64,000 nt of DNA from the NCBI GenBank assembly GCA_001643675.2, contig LSRY02000022.1, forward strand, positions 568,001-632,000. The letters run 5' to 3'. The notes below the pieces were generated by a model. The model saw nothing but the letters and a program-made list of their open reading frames with translations, was not told the DNA's origin and ran no database searches. This document shows, in pieces, positions 33,107-45,541 of the stretch (its first letter is position 1; every line of letters starts with the position of its first letter). The stretch comes from Monocercomonoides exilis (Eukaryota; Preaxostyla; Oxymonadida; Polymastigidae). A program made the translations under genes and the position numbers.

Positions 33107-33107
33107 G
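33067..33107. repeat. GTT trinucleotide microsatellite
   Basis: About 14 GTT units within the 4.3-kb hAT-type element. Confidence 0.9.
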
Positions 33108-34233
33108 AAGCAATTGGATGTTTTGCAGGTTGTTTTGAACCTGTAAAAGCACTTCCTGTCACTGCAGCTGCGATTTGGACCAAAAATTATAGCAAAATTA
33201 GATGATGTTCTGGGATGTGATTGATGTGATTGATGTGACAGAAGAAGATGAAGAAGAAGAAGTTGGATTGGAATGAGAAAAAGAGGAGATGTTGGAAAGA
33301 AACGAAGGAGAGGAGTTCATTGGAGGTGGAAGTGGAGGAAGAGAAGAAACAGAGGAAAGAACAAAAAAAGAAAATAAATGATCACCTTACAGATCGCTTA
33401 TCTTTTTTTTTCATAATGTTTTCAATGTTAATTCAGCTCTCTTTATCAAAATTGTGTGTTATTTCTTTCTCTTTTTTCCTGAATTACAATTGAATTCAAA
33501 ACATCTCAGAATTTATGCTTCTTCATTTTATTCCAATTTGTGTGAGATGTTTGCGTGTTGCAATTGAATTATGATGTGTAAATTATCGCAAATAATGTTA
33601 AATCTTCATCTTCAGTTTTGACAATTCAGTCAAACTTCATTACTTATCCATCTTATTTGACAATAAAATCAATTATTCCTACCAAACCTTAAGTGCATGT
33701 TCTCCCTTTTTTGACCACAAATTTGATGTTTGTTTGCAAAACAAAAAATATACTATTATTATGGAACGCAATCGAAAACTGTTTTTTTATTTATATCATT
33801 AATAACATTAACATTTGAAAGGAGATGAAATGTTTTGCAGAATGAGGTCTTGGACTGATTATAATATGTGTCAGACAGATAAACACTCCTTTTCTTTTGA
33901 ATTCTTTCAATTTTTCAAGTGAAAAAAGATATTTTTGTAATAATAGTGATGAAAGTCAATTTCTTAATAAAAAGAAATGTTTTCGAAAAAATCATATTTA
34001 TTCGACAGATAGATCTTTTCGAACGATTGATCTATGTAGTTCGACTGATCTCGAAAAAGATCTGTCGATAACCCATTGAAATTATTAAATATCAATAAAT
34101 TAAATATTTGTTTGTTGTTATCTTATAAAAAAAAAAATAAATTAAAAAATAAAAAATAATTGAATAAAAATGGAAAAACTTAATCTTGATTTGTTGTTTT
34201 TCCGGTTATCAAAAAAAAAAAAAAAAAAAAAAA

Positions 34234-34275
<42 letters not shown>

Positions 34276-34562
34276 TAGCTGACTGTTTTGTCGGTCGACT
34301 TGTCGAGCCATGAAGAAAATGTCGGTCTGTCGCAAAGGCCTAATGAAGATAATGAAAACAATGATATTTTATGTCAAAGTGTTTTTTTTGGAATTAAAAA
34401 TAAAGAAGAAACTGAAGAAGAATTCACTGTTTCAGAAAAAGAAAATACAGAATTATTTGATGTTTTTAAAGAAGAGTGTTTTTCTGAATTTTATTTGTTC
34501 ATTGCGATATGTAATCTATTTATTTATTTGGTTATTATTTGATGGGAGTTCTTTTGCATATT

Positions 34563-34803
34563 GGTAAATTCTTTTTGAAAAGTCGCAAATGTTTAATTAT
34601 CAAAATAATAGAAATATTCATATTTTTATGAAAATTTTGTTAACATACACTGAACTTCTCCATTGTAAAATCTATTTCTGGATAATGCCATTTCACACAT
34701 TCTAAAGAAGATTCGTTAGTGGAAACAGAAATTTGAGCAAAATATGAAATTTTTGATTTATTTGAGAATTAAACATTTGCGACTTTTCAAAAAGAATAAC
34801 CCA
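34563..34803. mobile_element. MITE family 1, copy 1 (~241 bp)
   Basis: Ends share an inverted TTCTTTTTGAAAAGTCGCAA-type sequence (5' ...ATTCTTTTTGAAAAGTCGC..., 3' ...GCGACTTTTCAAAAAGAAT...). The interior contains the same AAATTTGAGC and GAAATTTTTGATT phrases as copy 2 at 39,576. No coding capacity. Confidence 0.75.
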
Positions 34804-34810
34804 GATCTCA

Positions 34811-35055
34811 AATTTTTTTTGAAAAGTTCCTTTTGTTTAATTTGCAGGTGAAAATGAAAACTGAATGTTTTAATAAAATTTTGATTCCAACTTACCAAGT
34901 TACTTTGGAATGTTAATAATTGCTGAACAAAGTTATTACATTGAAGCTGGTGAAATCTTGTGAGTTGGAATGAAAATATGATGAAAATATCATTTTTCAA
35001 TTTCTCATGAAAATTTAACAAAAGGAACTTTCAATATATATTTTCAAAATTTTAA
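34811..35055. mobile_element. MITE family 2, copy 1 (~245 bp)
   Basis: Begins TTTTTTTTGAAAAGTTCCTT and ends with the inverted AAGGAACTTTCAA. A second copy lies at 59,361. It starts only ~8 bp after the end of the family-1 MITE. The shared GAAAAGT...TTTGTTTAATT core shows that the two MITE families are related. Confidence 0.65.
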
Positions 35056-35375
35056 AAGATAATCATCGATAAAATAATAACAAATTGTTGCGTTTCATTT
35101 TTAAATAATAAAAAAACAGAACATATGTTATTCATTTTAATTGATCGAAAAAATGTTAATTAACTGAGCAAAATCATTCAAAAAAAGAAATAGCAAGAAA
35201 TGAGTAATTTCCCACATGTCACTATATGTCATCGATATTTATGTTTATCATGAATTGTTGAATCTATTGATTAATAAACCAAAAATATAGATTTAATTTC
35301 TAACATTGGCTTCACTCAGTATTTGAGTTTCAAATCTTCATTTACTTTTTCAGTTTATATTTTTGTTTTTAAATA

Positions 35376-36304
35376 CACCTAAAATAATTCGAATTCAAAA
35401 AATAACAATTCATTTTCGAAAAAAATAATTCGATTTTGTAATTTATTAATTCGATTTCAAAAAAGAATGAATCAATTTCGAAATAAGAAATTCTTTAATT
35501 TATTGAATGAATAACTTATGTTTTTGAGTAAAAATTCTCTTTGCTTTTAACTCATCAGTAAATTTTGTTTATCGACATTTGAAAAATGATGATTTTTCAC
35601 AAAAATAATTTATTCCTTTTCATTAAAAAAACAATATTGGAGTTTATTCATATAGAAAAGAAATTCTAATGCATTTTAAAAAACTGATGTTTTTCTCATT
35701 TTTTAACAAAGAAAACTTAAACAAATCTTTGGTGAAAAAATTCTTGTTTGATGTTATTCAATAAATGTGATTGAAATTTTCTATTTCCATAAGGTAATTC
35801 AAAAGTGTGAATTTTTTTTTATTGTATTTTTTTCATCAAAATGTTGATTTATGAAATTGTAAAAATCTTAAAATAATTTATTTGTCAAAAGTTGCAATTT
35901 AAAAAAACAGTTTTCTTTTTGTAATAACATTTGATTGGATAATGTATTTCAGAAATTTTCAAATTATTATTTCTCAAGATAAATTAAATATTATCAATAA
36001 AACATGAATTTCGAAATAGAAATATAATTTTTCGATAGTGATTTATTCTTTTTCTAAATCGAATTATTAATTTCCGAAATCGAATTTATAAATTGCGAAA
36101 TTGAATTAATAATTTGCGTATTCGAATTATAAATTTTCGATTTCGAATTATAAATTCCGAAATCGAATTATTTTTTTTCGATTTCGAATTATTAATTTCC
36201 GAAATCGAATTTATAAATTGCGAAATTGAATTAATAATTTGCGTATTCGAATTATAAATTTTCGATTTCGAATTATAAATTCCGAATTAGAATAATTTTT
36301 GGTG
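35376..36304. mobile_element. MITE family 3, 929 bp, TA target site
   Basis: Terminal inverted repeats beginning CACCWAAAAWWATTCKAATT (18 of 21 positions match) start at 35376 and end at 36304, flanked on both sides by TA, which fits a Tc1/mariner-type target. The interior is rich in TTCGAAATCGAATT-like palindromic units, and 36,066-36,190 and 36,190-36,300 are near-identical tandem copies (~124 bp). No open frame. Confidence 0.75.
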
Positions 36305-36544
36305 TAGCAATCCCAATTACAACGTTCATCAAAGAAATGATTATTATATTAGAAATGTGAAACAAGAATTAAATGAATAATGATTGTTTTTTAATTATGA
36401 ATAAAATATCAAACTCATTTAAAAGATATTGTTTTTTTCGAATTCCACTCCTGTGAGAAAAAACAAATATAATTTTTCATATATTTTTGTAAAAAAAGAA
36501 AAATTCAGTAATTAAAAAATTGTTTGTTAACATAAGAATTCATT

Positions 36545-36962
<418 letters not shown>

Positions 36963-37526
36963 AAGTGAAACGAAGCAACATGACAAAATTTTTAAATTTG
37001 TTTGTTTGATTTAGCATTTCATTTAATTTGAACATCATTATTTGAAAGAAACTAATTATTTCGTTCCTTTAAAATTTTATATTGACAAAACATTTCCTGT
37101 AACAAAGTTCAGATTTAAAAATTTCATTTTTTTGTATTTTTTTTTAAAGGAAAGGTTGAAAAAACAGTTAAATCAAACGACATACTCTGACTATCTCTTT
37201 TTATTCAACAATAACTAAAGAACAGATGGAAAAATATATTCATTTGAAGAAACAGAAGGAGAACGAAAAGATTGAGCAGTTTATTTGGAAAAATCACAAA
37301 TAGATATCCATTTCATTCACAAGTGACTTGCTTTGGAGATGTTGCATTTTTAATCTGCATCATTTTCACTCCTTTTTTCCCCAAAGTTTGGATTATTTGT
37401 TCACTTCTTTGACACATAACTTCGCTGTTCGCTCTTTCTTTTTTTTCTTTGACATTTTCGTCTTCGCACTCTTAAAGATCATCATCAGAAACATCAGTAT
37501 AAAAAAGAATTATGGTGAAATTTTGT

Positions 37527-38641
37527 TTATAAAAATGAAAAAATAGAAAAGAAAATAAAAAATGATGGTAAAAATGTGAAAGATAAGCCTCCTGTTTCAT
37601 CCAAAATTGTAGTTATAGTGGGTGTCAGGGTATTTTCTGGATTAAGTTTATTTTTCATTTTGAAGAAATATCTGGCGTTGTCCACCTTCTTTGCATCAAC
37701 TTTTCTCAAGAAATTTGAATATAACTCCTCCAAAAACAATGAATTAGCTTCAAAATCCTTATTTGTGAGTGGATTGTGCAAGATATGAAAGTTTGTGAGG
37801 CAGCAAGCCACTGAAAAACAGTCCCCAATACGCTTCATTTCAAAAACCCACGGATGACAGAAGACAGAAAAAAGTGCTTTGAGTTTTCCAAAAAATCTTT
37901 CAACAATGACACGATGAGATGCGAACTCAGGAGTACCAACTGGCTTCGTAATAATCGCTCCAAGCTCTGGTTTCGCTCCAATGAGAGCAAAATCAGCTAA
38001 ATTCTTTGCTCCTCCCTACCTATGCTCGAATGTCGGGTAGTGCTTTCTGAAAATGGTAAATCGTGAGTTGACCCAGAGTAGATAGAACTGATTGTGCTTG
38101 CTGTCCCCACATTGTGGTTCACTCCCACCTCCGCCTTGACACAATAAATGTGATTTTTCCCTAATTAGTATTTTTTTCCAAACTCCAACCTCCCTCCAGG
38201 CCTGTTTGTAGGTATTACTGTGCAGTCAAGCACAATTCCCACCTCCTTCATTTGCTCTAAACGATCTGGACGAAATGAAAGAAAAAGATTTGCAAGTTGA
38301 GGTTTTTAATTTGATGCTGTTGAATGAAGAAGTCGAACAGTTGATGTTTGGGATTCGTGTTTTGATTGAGATATGACATGAGTTAAAGAAATAGAGCCAT
38401 GGTGAAGAAAAACAAACAAAAGAAAAAGTTGTTCATCCAAAGATTCGATTGATTTTGCCCTTCCGCGATGAGGTTGGGCTGATGATGAGAGAAGACGAAG
38501 AAGCAAGTCGAATTCATAACGAACAAACCCAGTCAGTCGGTGATAACCTAAAGATGGGTTAATGAATTTTTTGCGAATTTTTCCGATGATTGATTGTTGT
38601 TTATCAACAGTTTTTTTTCTCTGTGTGAGTTGGCATAACAT
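37527..38641 (-). pseudogene. Harbinger/PIF-like (DDE_Tnp_4) transposase relic
   Basis: The N-terminal part (38641-38306) has 'LTGFVRYEFDLLLRLLSS...LDEQLFLLFVFLHHGSISLTHVISQS', the helix-turn-helix-like start of DDE_Tnp_4 proteins. The C-terminal part reads 'LADFALIGAKPELGAIITKP', 'SHRVIVERFFGKLKALFSVF' (catalytic Glu in VERFFG) and 'KRIGDCFSVACCLTNFHILHNPL'. Between them the frame is damaged (TAG near 38,019, a one-base shift near 37,842 that one extra T would repair, and unclear sequence at 38,050-38,300). A second relic of the same family is on the plus strand at 40.0 kb. Confidence 0.7.
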
Positions 38642-39575
38642 TTTTTTCCCAATTCTTCAAAATGTCAAACAAAATAAATTGAGATATTAATAATTTTGTT
38701 TCAAAAAAATCTTTAACAATTAAGCCCAAATAATTAATATTGCTGTTCATATTCGTTCTTTGAATAACTCAAATTAGCAACATCTTTTAATAATCAATTT
38801 GCCTCATTCAATTTTGGGTTATGCATTGATTATCTGCCATAAATAGGTATTTATACATGATTTTTCAAATATATGGTATTCTAATTTTCTTGCCTTTTCC
38901 AACACAAACATTTAAAAATGAATTCCAAAATACAGTTTATCAAAAAGAAGTTCTTATTTCTTTTAAGTGATGACACAAAAAGTATGAGAAGGTTCATTGA
39001 ACAAAACCATAGAACTGAAATACTAGTCCTTCGACCGAAATAAAGTCACAAATGCAGAAATTTATTTTAAATATTTACTCATAAAAGAGAATAATAATAA
39101 ATCTGTTCAAATGCAAAAATCTTTCTGGTATTTATCTCAAAAAATATATAAGGAAACGATTTTGTTTTTTGGAGGCTCTTGACAGTGCAGAAAAAAGAAA
39201 ATACAACCTTCGAATGCACCAATAACTCCTGTGTGAAAAATCATTAATTGAAAAATTTTGTAAAAAAAAAATTGACAATTCTATTCACTAACTTTTCCAC
39301 ATTTCGTGTTATGCAAGATCGGAATCTTATATGTAACTTCTTCGTCTTCTTCTTGATTATGAAATACCTCATCGTCGTGGAAAAAATCAAGCTTATTGTT
39401 TTATTGATGAATATATTTCTGCATTTTTAATTTTCATTTATTTGTGTTCCACATCAATTGCATAACTTCTCTCTTTACCTTTTCAAAAATCACATAGCTC
39501 AGCAGTTCAATTATTCCACAGCATTATTTTAAACAAGAAAGATACACTTATTTATTCGCTTCTTATTTTTCATAT

Positions 39576-39815
39576 GGGTGATTCTTTTTGAAAAGTCACA
39601 AATGTTTAATTTTCAAATTATTCAAAATTTTCATAGTTTACTCAAATTTCTGTTAACATGCACCAAACTTACCAAATATGGAATCCATTATTGGATATCG
39701 CAATTTTTTGAATTCAAGTGAAGTTTCGTGAATGTTTATAAAAATTTGAGCTAAACATGAAATTTTTGATTCATTTGAAAATTAAACATTTGTGATTTTT
39801 CAAAAAGAATCACCC
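39576..39815. mobile_element. MITE family 1, copy 2 (240 bp), with intact ends
   Basis: Begins GGGTGATTCTTTTTGAAAAG and ends in its inverted copy (one mismatch over the first ~40 bases). The flanks ATAT on both sides suggest a short target duplication. It is the best-preserved member of the family seen here. Confidence 0.82.
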
Positions 39816-40034
39816 ATATAAATAGAATAAAAGAACTGCAACAGGTTTGACTTATTTTGAATTGTCCGTTTATTCCAATTTATTAATTCAGTAGAAATTT
39901 TGAAAATGGAATGAAATTTCAAAGTGGAATGCATCATTTTTTCTGTGATAATGTAAAAATTGGAGTCAATTTATAGAACAGATTAGAAAGCACAATCAGA
40001 GATTACATACCGGGAAGCATCCATGACAATGTAA

Positions 40035-40345
40035 TTTTCAAAAATCACTATCCAACCTTCTCTCAACATCTTTTAGTTTCAAAAATCATGGCAAATTCAG
40101 CCTATATTGGAGCAAAAGCAGAACTGAGAGCAATAATCACAAAACTGCATTAAACATCATATCTATCGAAGAACAGAGTTTTCGTGAAATAGTTTTTAAG
40201 ATGAAAAAAAACTTAATTAACTGTATTCAGGAGAAATTGGTCCATAAATATAGAAACAATTGGAAACGGTTTATTGTTTCAGTTTGTTTAACCAATTTTC
40301 ACATTTTTCATAATCCTTTAACGAAATCAGATAGTTGAGCAAACA
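40035..40345 (+). pseudogene. Harbinger/PIF-like transposase relic (second copy)
   Basis: Fragments 'FKNHYPTFSQH', 'ANSAYIGAKAELRAIITK' and 'VSVCLTNFHIFHNPLTKSD' match, in order, the 37.5-38.6 kb relic ('FRKHYPTFEHR', 'ADFALIGAKPELGAIITK', 'FSVACCLTNFHILHNPLTNKD'). Frameshifts and stops lie between the fragments, and the VERFFG segment is not recognisable. Confidence 0.6.
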
Positions 40346-41890
40346 AGTTTATAATTTTCGAATTTCACACTCAATTAACACATTAAAAGGAAGCGAAAAA
40401 AAGTGAACTAGTTATTATTTGAAAGGCAAAGAAAAAAACTTCATCCAACAAATGAGAATTCAACGAATAAATATTCAAAATCAACATAAAGAATTCGTTT
40501 GTTTTTGTTTTTGCACCCATATTGTTCTTTTGGAAATGAGAAGAACATTTTTTCACATTTTCATTTCCATTATTTATCACTTTGGAAGACTTTACGGAAT
40601 AGGAAGTCCTTCTCCACAACCGATATAAAGATCATTCAAATCAAGAGAAAAAATGAAAACATTTATTATTTAGGTGAAAACAATGAGAAGAACTTGAAAT
40701 AGACGATGATTCAATTTTTGAAGACAGAAAAAAGAAAAAAGAAAAAGCGTCCATATAAATGGCTTGGAAGGATTTGTTGTTTTGTCGAAAGAAACTGAAA
40801 GTGCAAACAAAGATTCAATAAGTTGATTTTTGACTTGGTTTCTTTCAGATCAATGCGAATCAACTAAGCCTTTGTGACTTATAATGAAATTTTGTTTTAA
40901 GTCAGTCAGTGACTTATAGATAATTAATCAAAAAAGATCAAAAAATTATGATCATTCCGGTACCATAATATAGAGAGAAAAAATATAAAGAAGATTTCTC
41001 TTCGCTAATACTGTGATATTAATTCAAAATTAGCATTACATCATATTCAATTTTAACATTTTTGTCTTTTTAACTTCTTAAAACTGTTGATTTCTAGCCA
41101 TTTTGTACAAACTGACAATTTGTTTTTATTTCATTGTTTTCATTTCATCCGTTTGATAATTCATTCTGATTTTTTAAATGCTTTCTTTCTTTTAAACAAA
41201 CTTCTTTGTTGTGTAACATTAGAAAAAACTGCTAATCTTGGAATACTTTTTTTTATGATATTTAAGATTGAGAAAAATTCAACATTTCATTGCTTATTGT
41301 TATTGGACAACAATCAAAATGAACAACATACAGAACAATAAAAGAATTTTTGATTTAAAAATTAAATGTTTAGTCCATTTCCCCGCAGAAATGCTCTTTT
41401 ATTATCAATTCAAAATAGCACTTATATCTCTTTTATGAGACGCAATCTTCTTTAATAAACTTTATTGTTTTCGCTAATTCATCTGTTTTTATTTTCATTT
41501 TTCATCTGCTTGTTTCAATTTATCGTTCAAAGAAATTCAGCTCCTTCTTGTTCCATAGCTCAAAAATGATCGGCTTTTTGAGCAAATCGAAATCTTTTTT
41601 CAAATGAAGATATTATCTTAGCATTTCAGAAGGAGCTGCCAACTTGTTATTCAACTTTTCTGAAAGAAGATTCATTTGGCTGCCTATGTGAAGCAGTAGT
41701 CTCTTTGCTCAGCATCTTTTGTATTCTTTATCAACTTTCCCATTCTGGAGGCGGAGAAGCAAAGATAAGAAGGCGGCAGAAGATGATAAAACATTTTCAT
41801 CTTCATCTGAGCCTGCAATTGGCACTTCGATTGCCTCAGCGGTGGCTGCATCATACACATAGGAAGCAGCAATGGAAGAGTTCGAGAGGC

Positions 41891-41960
41891 ATCCCTCGAA
41901 GCGTCTGCAGTGCTAACACAAGAAGCTGTTTCTGAGAGCGCTGCAGACGCTTCGAGGGAT
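41891..41960. repeat. 20-bp perfect inverted repeat (foldback)
   Basis: ATCCCTCGAAGCGTCTGCAG at 41891-41910 is exactly repeated in inverted orientation at 41941-41960, with a 30-bp loop. It lies within the degraded coding fragment captured by the hAT element; a chance 20-bp arm is very unlikely. Confidence 0.85.
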
Positions 41961-41969
41961 ATGCTGAGG

Positions 41970-42640
41970 CACAGCAAGCTGCGCTATATGGGGGCGTTGT
42001 GCATGCAAAAAATGTGGTACTTTCAGAGATGCTTTCCGTTCCACTGGTGAATCCACTTCTGTAACTTACAGCATTTTCGTGAACGAAATTGCTAGGCAAG
42101 TTCATTTTTAAGGAGGCAGACATGAATGCATTTTTGTCTATCAACAATCAATTTTTATCCTTCACCGGCGATAAGCAATCTCAGTTGTCGAGGCGTGAGG
42201 TTGTGAAATTGGACGAAGAAGTGAAGAGGCTAGGAGTTGCAGTGTGTGAAGTGGGGGAGATGGTAGAGAAGGGAATGGAGGAGGTTTGTCTGAGGATAGA
42301 GGATGTGGTTCTTTCTCCAGCAGAGATTGCGCTGTTGAAACCTGAGGAGCGAAAAGAAGCAGAGGAAGGAGAAAGTGGAGGCAAAGATGGAGAAGAAAAT
42401 GAAGGTGATGGGAATGAGTCCAAAGGCGTGTATCCAACAACATACAGAGAGTTTGCGGAGAGAATCAAAGAGAACCAGGGGAAGCTGTAATACGCGATGG
42501 AGCTGCTGGTTGTAAAGGCGCTTGGGTTGAGTGGGCTGAGGTTTGTGAAAGCGGAGACATGTCCAGTGATTTTTTCAGAGAGTCGCCTGCCGCAAATGCT
42601 GAACAATGCCCTCACTGTGCGTGTTTACTGTGTAACATAA
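41970..42640 (+). pseudogene. Captured gene fragment, unknown coiled-coil protein, inside hAT
   Basis: Coherent plus-strand frame: 'KNVVLSEMLSVPLVNPLL', TAA, 'LTAFS', TGA (42080), 'MNAFLSINNQFLSFTG', 'LDEEVKRLGVAVCEVGEMVEK' and 'YPTTYREFAERIKENQGKL', then TAA (42488) and 'YAMELLVVKALGLSGLRFVK...RLPQMLNNALTVRVYCVT'. GC-rich, host-gene-like codon use, unlike the AT-rich transposase. No family recognised. The stretch 42,181-42,615 is also open on the minus strand, but that reading is Ser-rich shadow. Confidence 0.5.
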
Positions 42641-42711
42641 AAATACGCGAGAAATAAGAATGTGATTACAGGCTAAGAATATGAGTGTTTGAATATTTAT
42701 TCAATGAAAAG

Positions 42712-45503
42712 TCAAATTGAAATAGCTAAAGATGTGGAGTAATTGCAAATATCTGTTGATCGTATGACAATAATTGAGGAAAAAGACAAATTCATTGAAA
42801 AGGTTGTGTGAGAAAGATGTTTTTGTTGTTCTGAGTTATAAGAATAAGAAGAATAAGAATAAGAAGAAAAGGAAGAAGAAGAAGAAGAAGAAGAAGGAGA
42901 AGAAAAAGAAAGAACAGATTTGACATCGATGAAGGTGAAGAAGCTGTTGCAGAGAGAAAGAGGATAGCTGACTTGAATCAACATGTTCATTTTTGCCGGC
43001 TCAGCAGACGGAGAAAAAGGAAGTTTTTTATTTTTGTGTGGCAAATTAGCTTCATCATCATCAGCATCAGTTAAAAACGCATTTTCTGAAACAGAATAAG
43101 GAAGGAATTTCAAGTTATTAACGATGTTGGTGGGGAAGAAAAGAAGCATAAGTCCATCGAAAACGTGAGAATATCATCCAAAGTGAAGAAAGGAGGAAGA
43201 AAACCCTGGAGAGTGTGGGAGATGTGGAGCTGGACGAGAGAAGAGAGAGGGAAGAGAGAGAGAGAGGAAGAGGCAGCGCAGATAGAAGGGAGCTGGGGGT
43301 GATGGGGCTTGGAGTTGTCAAGGGAAGATGAGGAAGAAGAGGAAGAGGAAAAGGAGGAAGAGAAAGAAGAAGAAGAAGAAGAAGAAGAATTAACTTGAGC
43401 TGCATCTTCCACCACCACATTGACCATTGTTTTGAGATATTCAAACACTTTGTAAATGACTAGACTCGCTGGCTGTTTTGAAGAAGATGAAATTTCATCA
43501 TTGAATGCTGCATCACAAGGGAAAAGTGAAGAGGCGACGAGGAAAGCTGCTAAAAGGTCAGAGGAGAGGGAGAAGAGGAACCAGCATACGAAGCTGAGAC
43601 ATGATTTCACAAAGGACTTAAAAGAGAGAGAGATAAATTTGGAGGACAAGTCTGTTGCTGCTTCGAAGAGATCGGTGCGAGTGGCTGGGAAGTTGCGGTG
43701 GAGGAGGTGATTGTTGGAGAAAGATGAAGAGGAAGAGGAAGAAGAGGAGAAAGAAGAAGAAGAGGAAGATGACAGTGTCAATGCTAACAAAGGAACATGC
43801 TTCGCAAGCAAAGGCGAATGGAGAATGCTACTCAGTCTAAGCAATTGCTTCACCTGTTTTGGGTGTGCTCTTATCGATTGATAATGTGAATACATCTCTA
43901 ACACGACACTCACTGGAGGCACAGGATGATGCAGAACTTTCATCACAGCAAAGAACAAGTGCACAAGAAGCTTAGAAAACTAGCCACACCCCATCGATGT
44001 TGGAGATGTGAAGGAAATTTCTTCTTTTTCAATTGCTTCCCAGAGCAGATTGAGCTGTGAGTTGCTCTCCACACTAAGTTCCTGTTTGTTGTATTCGATC
44101 TGCACATTCAGAGTGGACGTGCAGTTGCTTCCACACGAAATCTTCACATCCACTTTCTCTGGGACGATGTAGCAGAGCTGCTGAAGGAGAAGCATCACAC
44201 TCTCTGCGCTTTCGCGGCTGGCTTCTTTTGATGGCATTTCATTGAACGAGAAGTTGTTGAGCTGCTCCAAAATGAAGAAAAAAGCAGATTTAAGCTCTTG
44301 AAGACTGGAAGTGGAAGGAGGATCGCTTGGATGAAGGGGCTGGAGGGAGGGGAAAGGCAAAGGAGGAGGAAGAGTTGAATGGGATTGGGTGTAAAGAGGG
44401 AGAGAGTAGAAGAGAAGCGAATATGAGGAAGAAAATGAAGGAGATGAAGAAGGAGAAGAAGGAAGAAGAGAAGAGGGTTGTGAAGAAGGAGAGGGAAGGC
44501 TTTTTGGTGGATGTGAGAGGACAATTTTGAAGTTGTTATAGTTTTTGTTGTTGCTGTTGGATATTTGAGAGGATGAAGAGGAGGAACTGCTGGATGATGA
44601 ATGAGATAAAGAAGAAAACAGAGAAGAAGAATATTATGATGATGAATCAGTTAATGATTTAGAATCTAAAATGCTTTTGTTTGTATTATTGTTGTTATTT
44701 GCATTCACAATGTTATAAGCTTCACTTTCAGATCGATTGTTCCACATTTCTTCTGAACACATTTCAAACAACATTTCATTTTGTGCTTAAAATTTTGTTG
44801 TGTGATGGAGACGAGGAAGAATAAATGAAGAAGAAGAAGAATAAGACGAAGAGGAGGAAGATGACGATGACGGAGATAGAGAAGAGGAAAATGAGGATGA
44901 CAATGCTTTTGAAGAAGCAGTAGAGGAAGAAGAAGAAGAAGAGGAAACATTAGAAGAATCACCAAAAAACGAGCAGCACTTCTTCACATCCCAGAGGAAA
45001 CTATGCACATCTGAAGAGAATGTAAACACACGAGCCAAGCGAAGCGAAGAAGAAGGCAAATATTTTGTGAGCAAATAACTTTGCCTGCCAACAGTGAGGA
45101 TGTCAAAGAGAAGGGGATATTACGACAAGCAGCGCTTGAGAGAGAGGAAAAAAGAGGAAGCTGTTCTTTCTTTGCAGAAGGAGCGGAGGACGATGCTGAT
45201 TTGTGAGGTGCAGAAAATGAAGGAGAGAGCATCGCTAACAGCAATGGAGGCAGATGTGTGGAAGGGGTGGAAGGGGTGGGAGAGGGAAGAGGGTTTTAAT
45301 AGGGAAGAAGAAGAAGAGGAGGAGGAGGAGGAAGAAGAAAAAAGAGAAAGAGAAGAGTTATTGTTATTGCTACAACCACTCAAACACCACACGGTATAAT
45401 CTCTGGGAGTTTTGTGTGATTGATCAAACATTCGCACAAAGGATGAATACAAAACTTCATCATCTTCTGACAAATAAGCTATTGTCTTTATGAAAAAGAT
45501 CAT
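42712..45503 (-). CDS. Large Ser-rich helical-repeat protein captured in hAT (reads through TAA/TAG)
   Basis: Starts at ATG 45503. One frame runs to ~43,110 with in-frame TAA at 45122, 44789 and 44636 and TAG at 43982, but no TGA and no frameshift; each crossing is seamless (for example 'SLKRCLS*YPLLFDILTVGRQSYL' and 'TSMGCG*FSKLLVHLFFAVMK', shown in part). Near 43,110 the frame changes (unrecognised intron or an indel) and continues 'NAFLTDADDDEANLPHKNKK' to TGA at 42712. Content: helical segments such as 'LEQLNNFSFNEMPSKEASRE' and 'SVMLLLQQLCYIVPEKVDV' separated by poly-Ser. Style resembles the ARM-like part of giant USPs, but the family is not identified. Lies between the hAT left end and the transposase. 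Confidence 0.5.
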
Positions 45504-45541
45504 GATTTTTTTCCTTATTTATTGAGATTTATTTGAAAGTT

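Larger units (their letters stand above)
30061..34342. mobile_element. Non-autonomous hAT-type element, 4,282 bp, with 15-bp TIRs and 8-bp TSD
   Basis: Perfect terminal inverted repeats TAGGCCTTTGCGACA at 30061-30075 and inverted at 34328-34342. The flanks are an exact 8-bp duplication ATGAAGAT (30053-30060 and 34343-34350), the hAT-superfamily signature. Removing the element and one duplication restores the Merlin reading frame. Subterminal GTCGGTCGA-type repeats occur at both ends. The TIR is closely related to that of the 8-kb hAT at 40.9-48.9 kb (TARGCCTTTGYGAC). No transposase was found; it carries a decayed coiled-coil gene (31.4-32.5 kb), so it may depend on a relative for movement. 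Confidence 0.88.
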
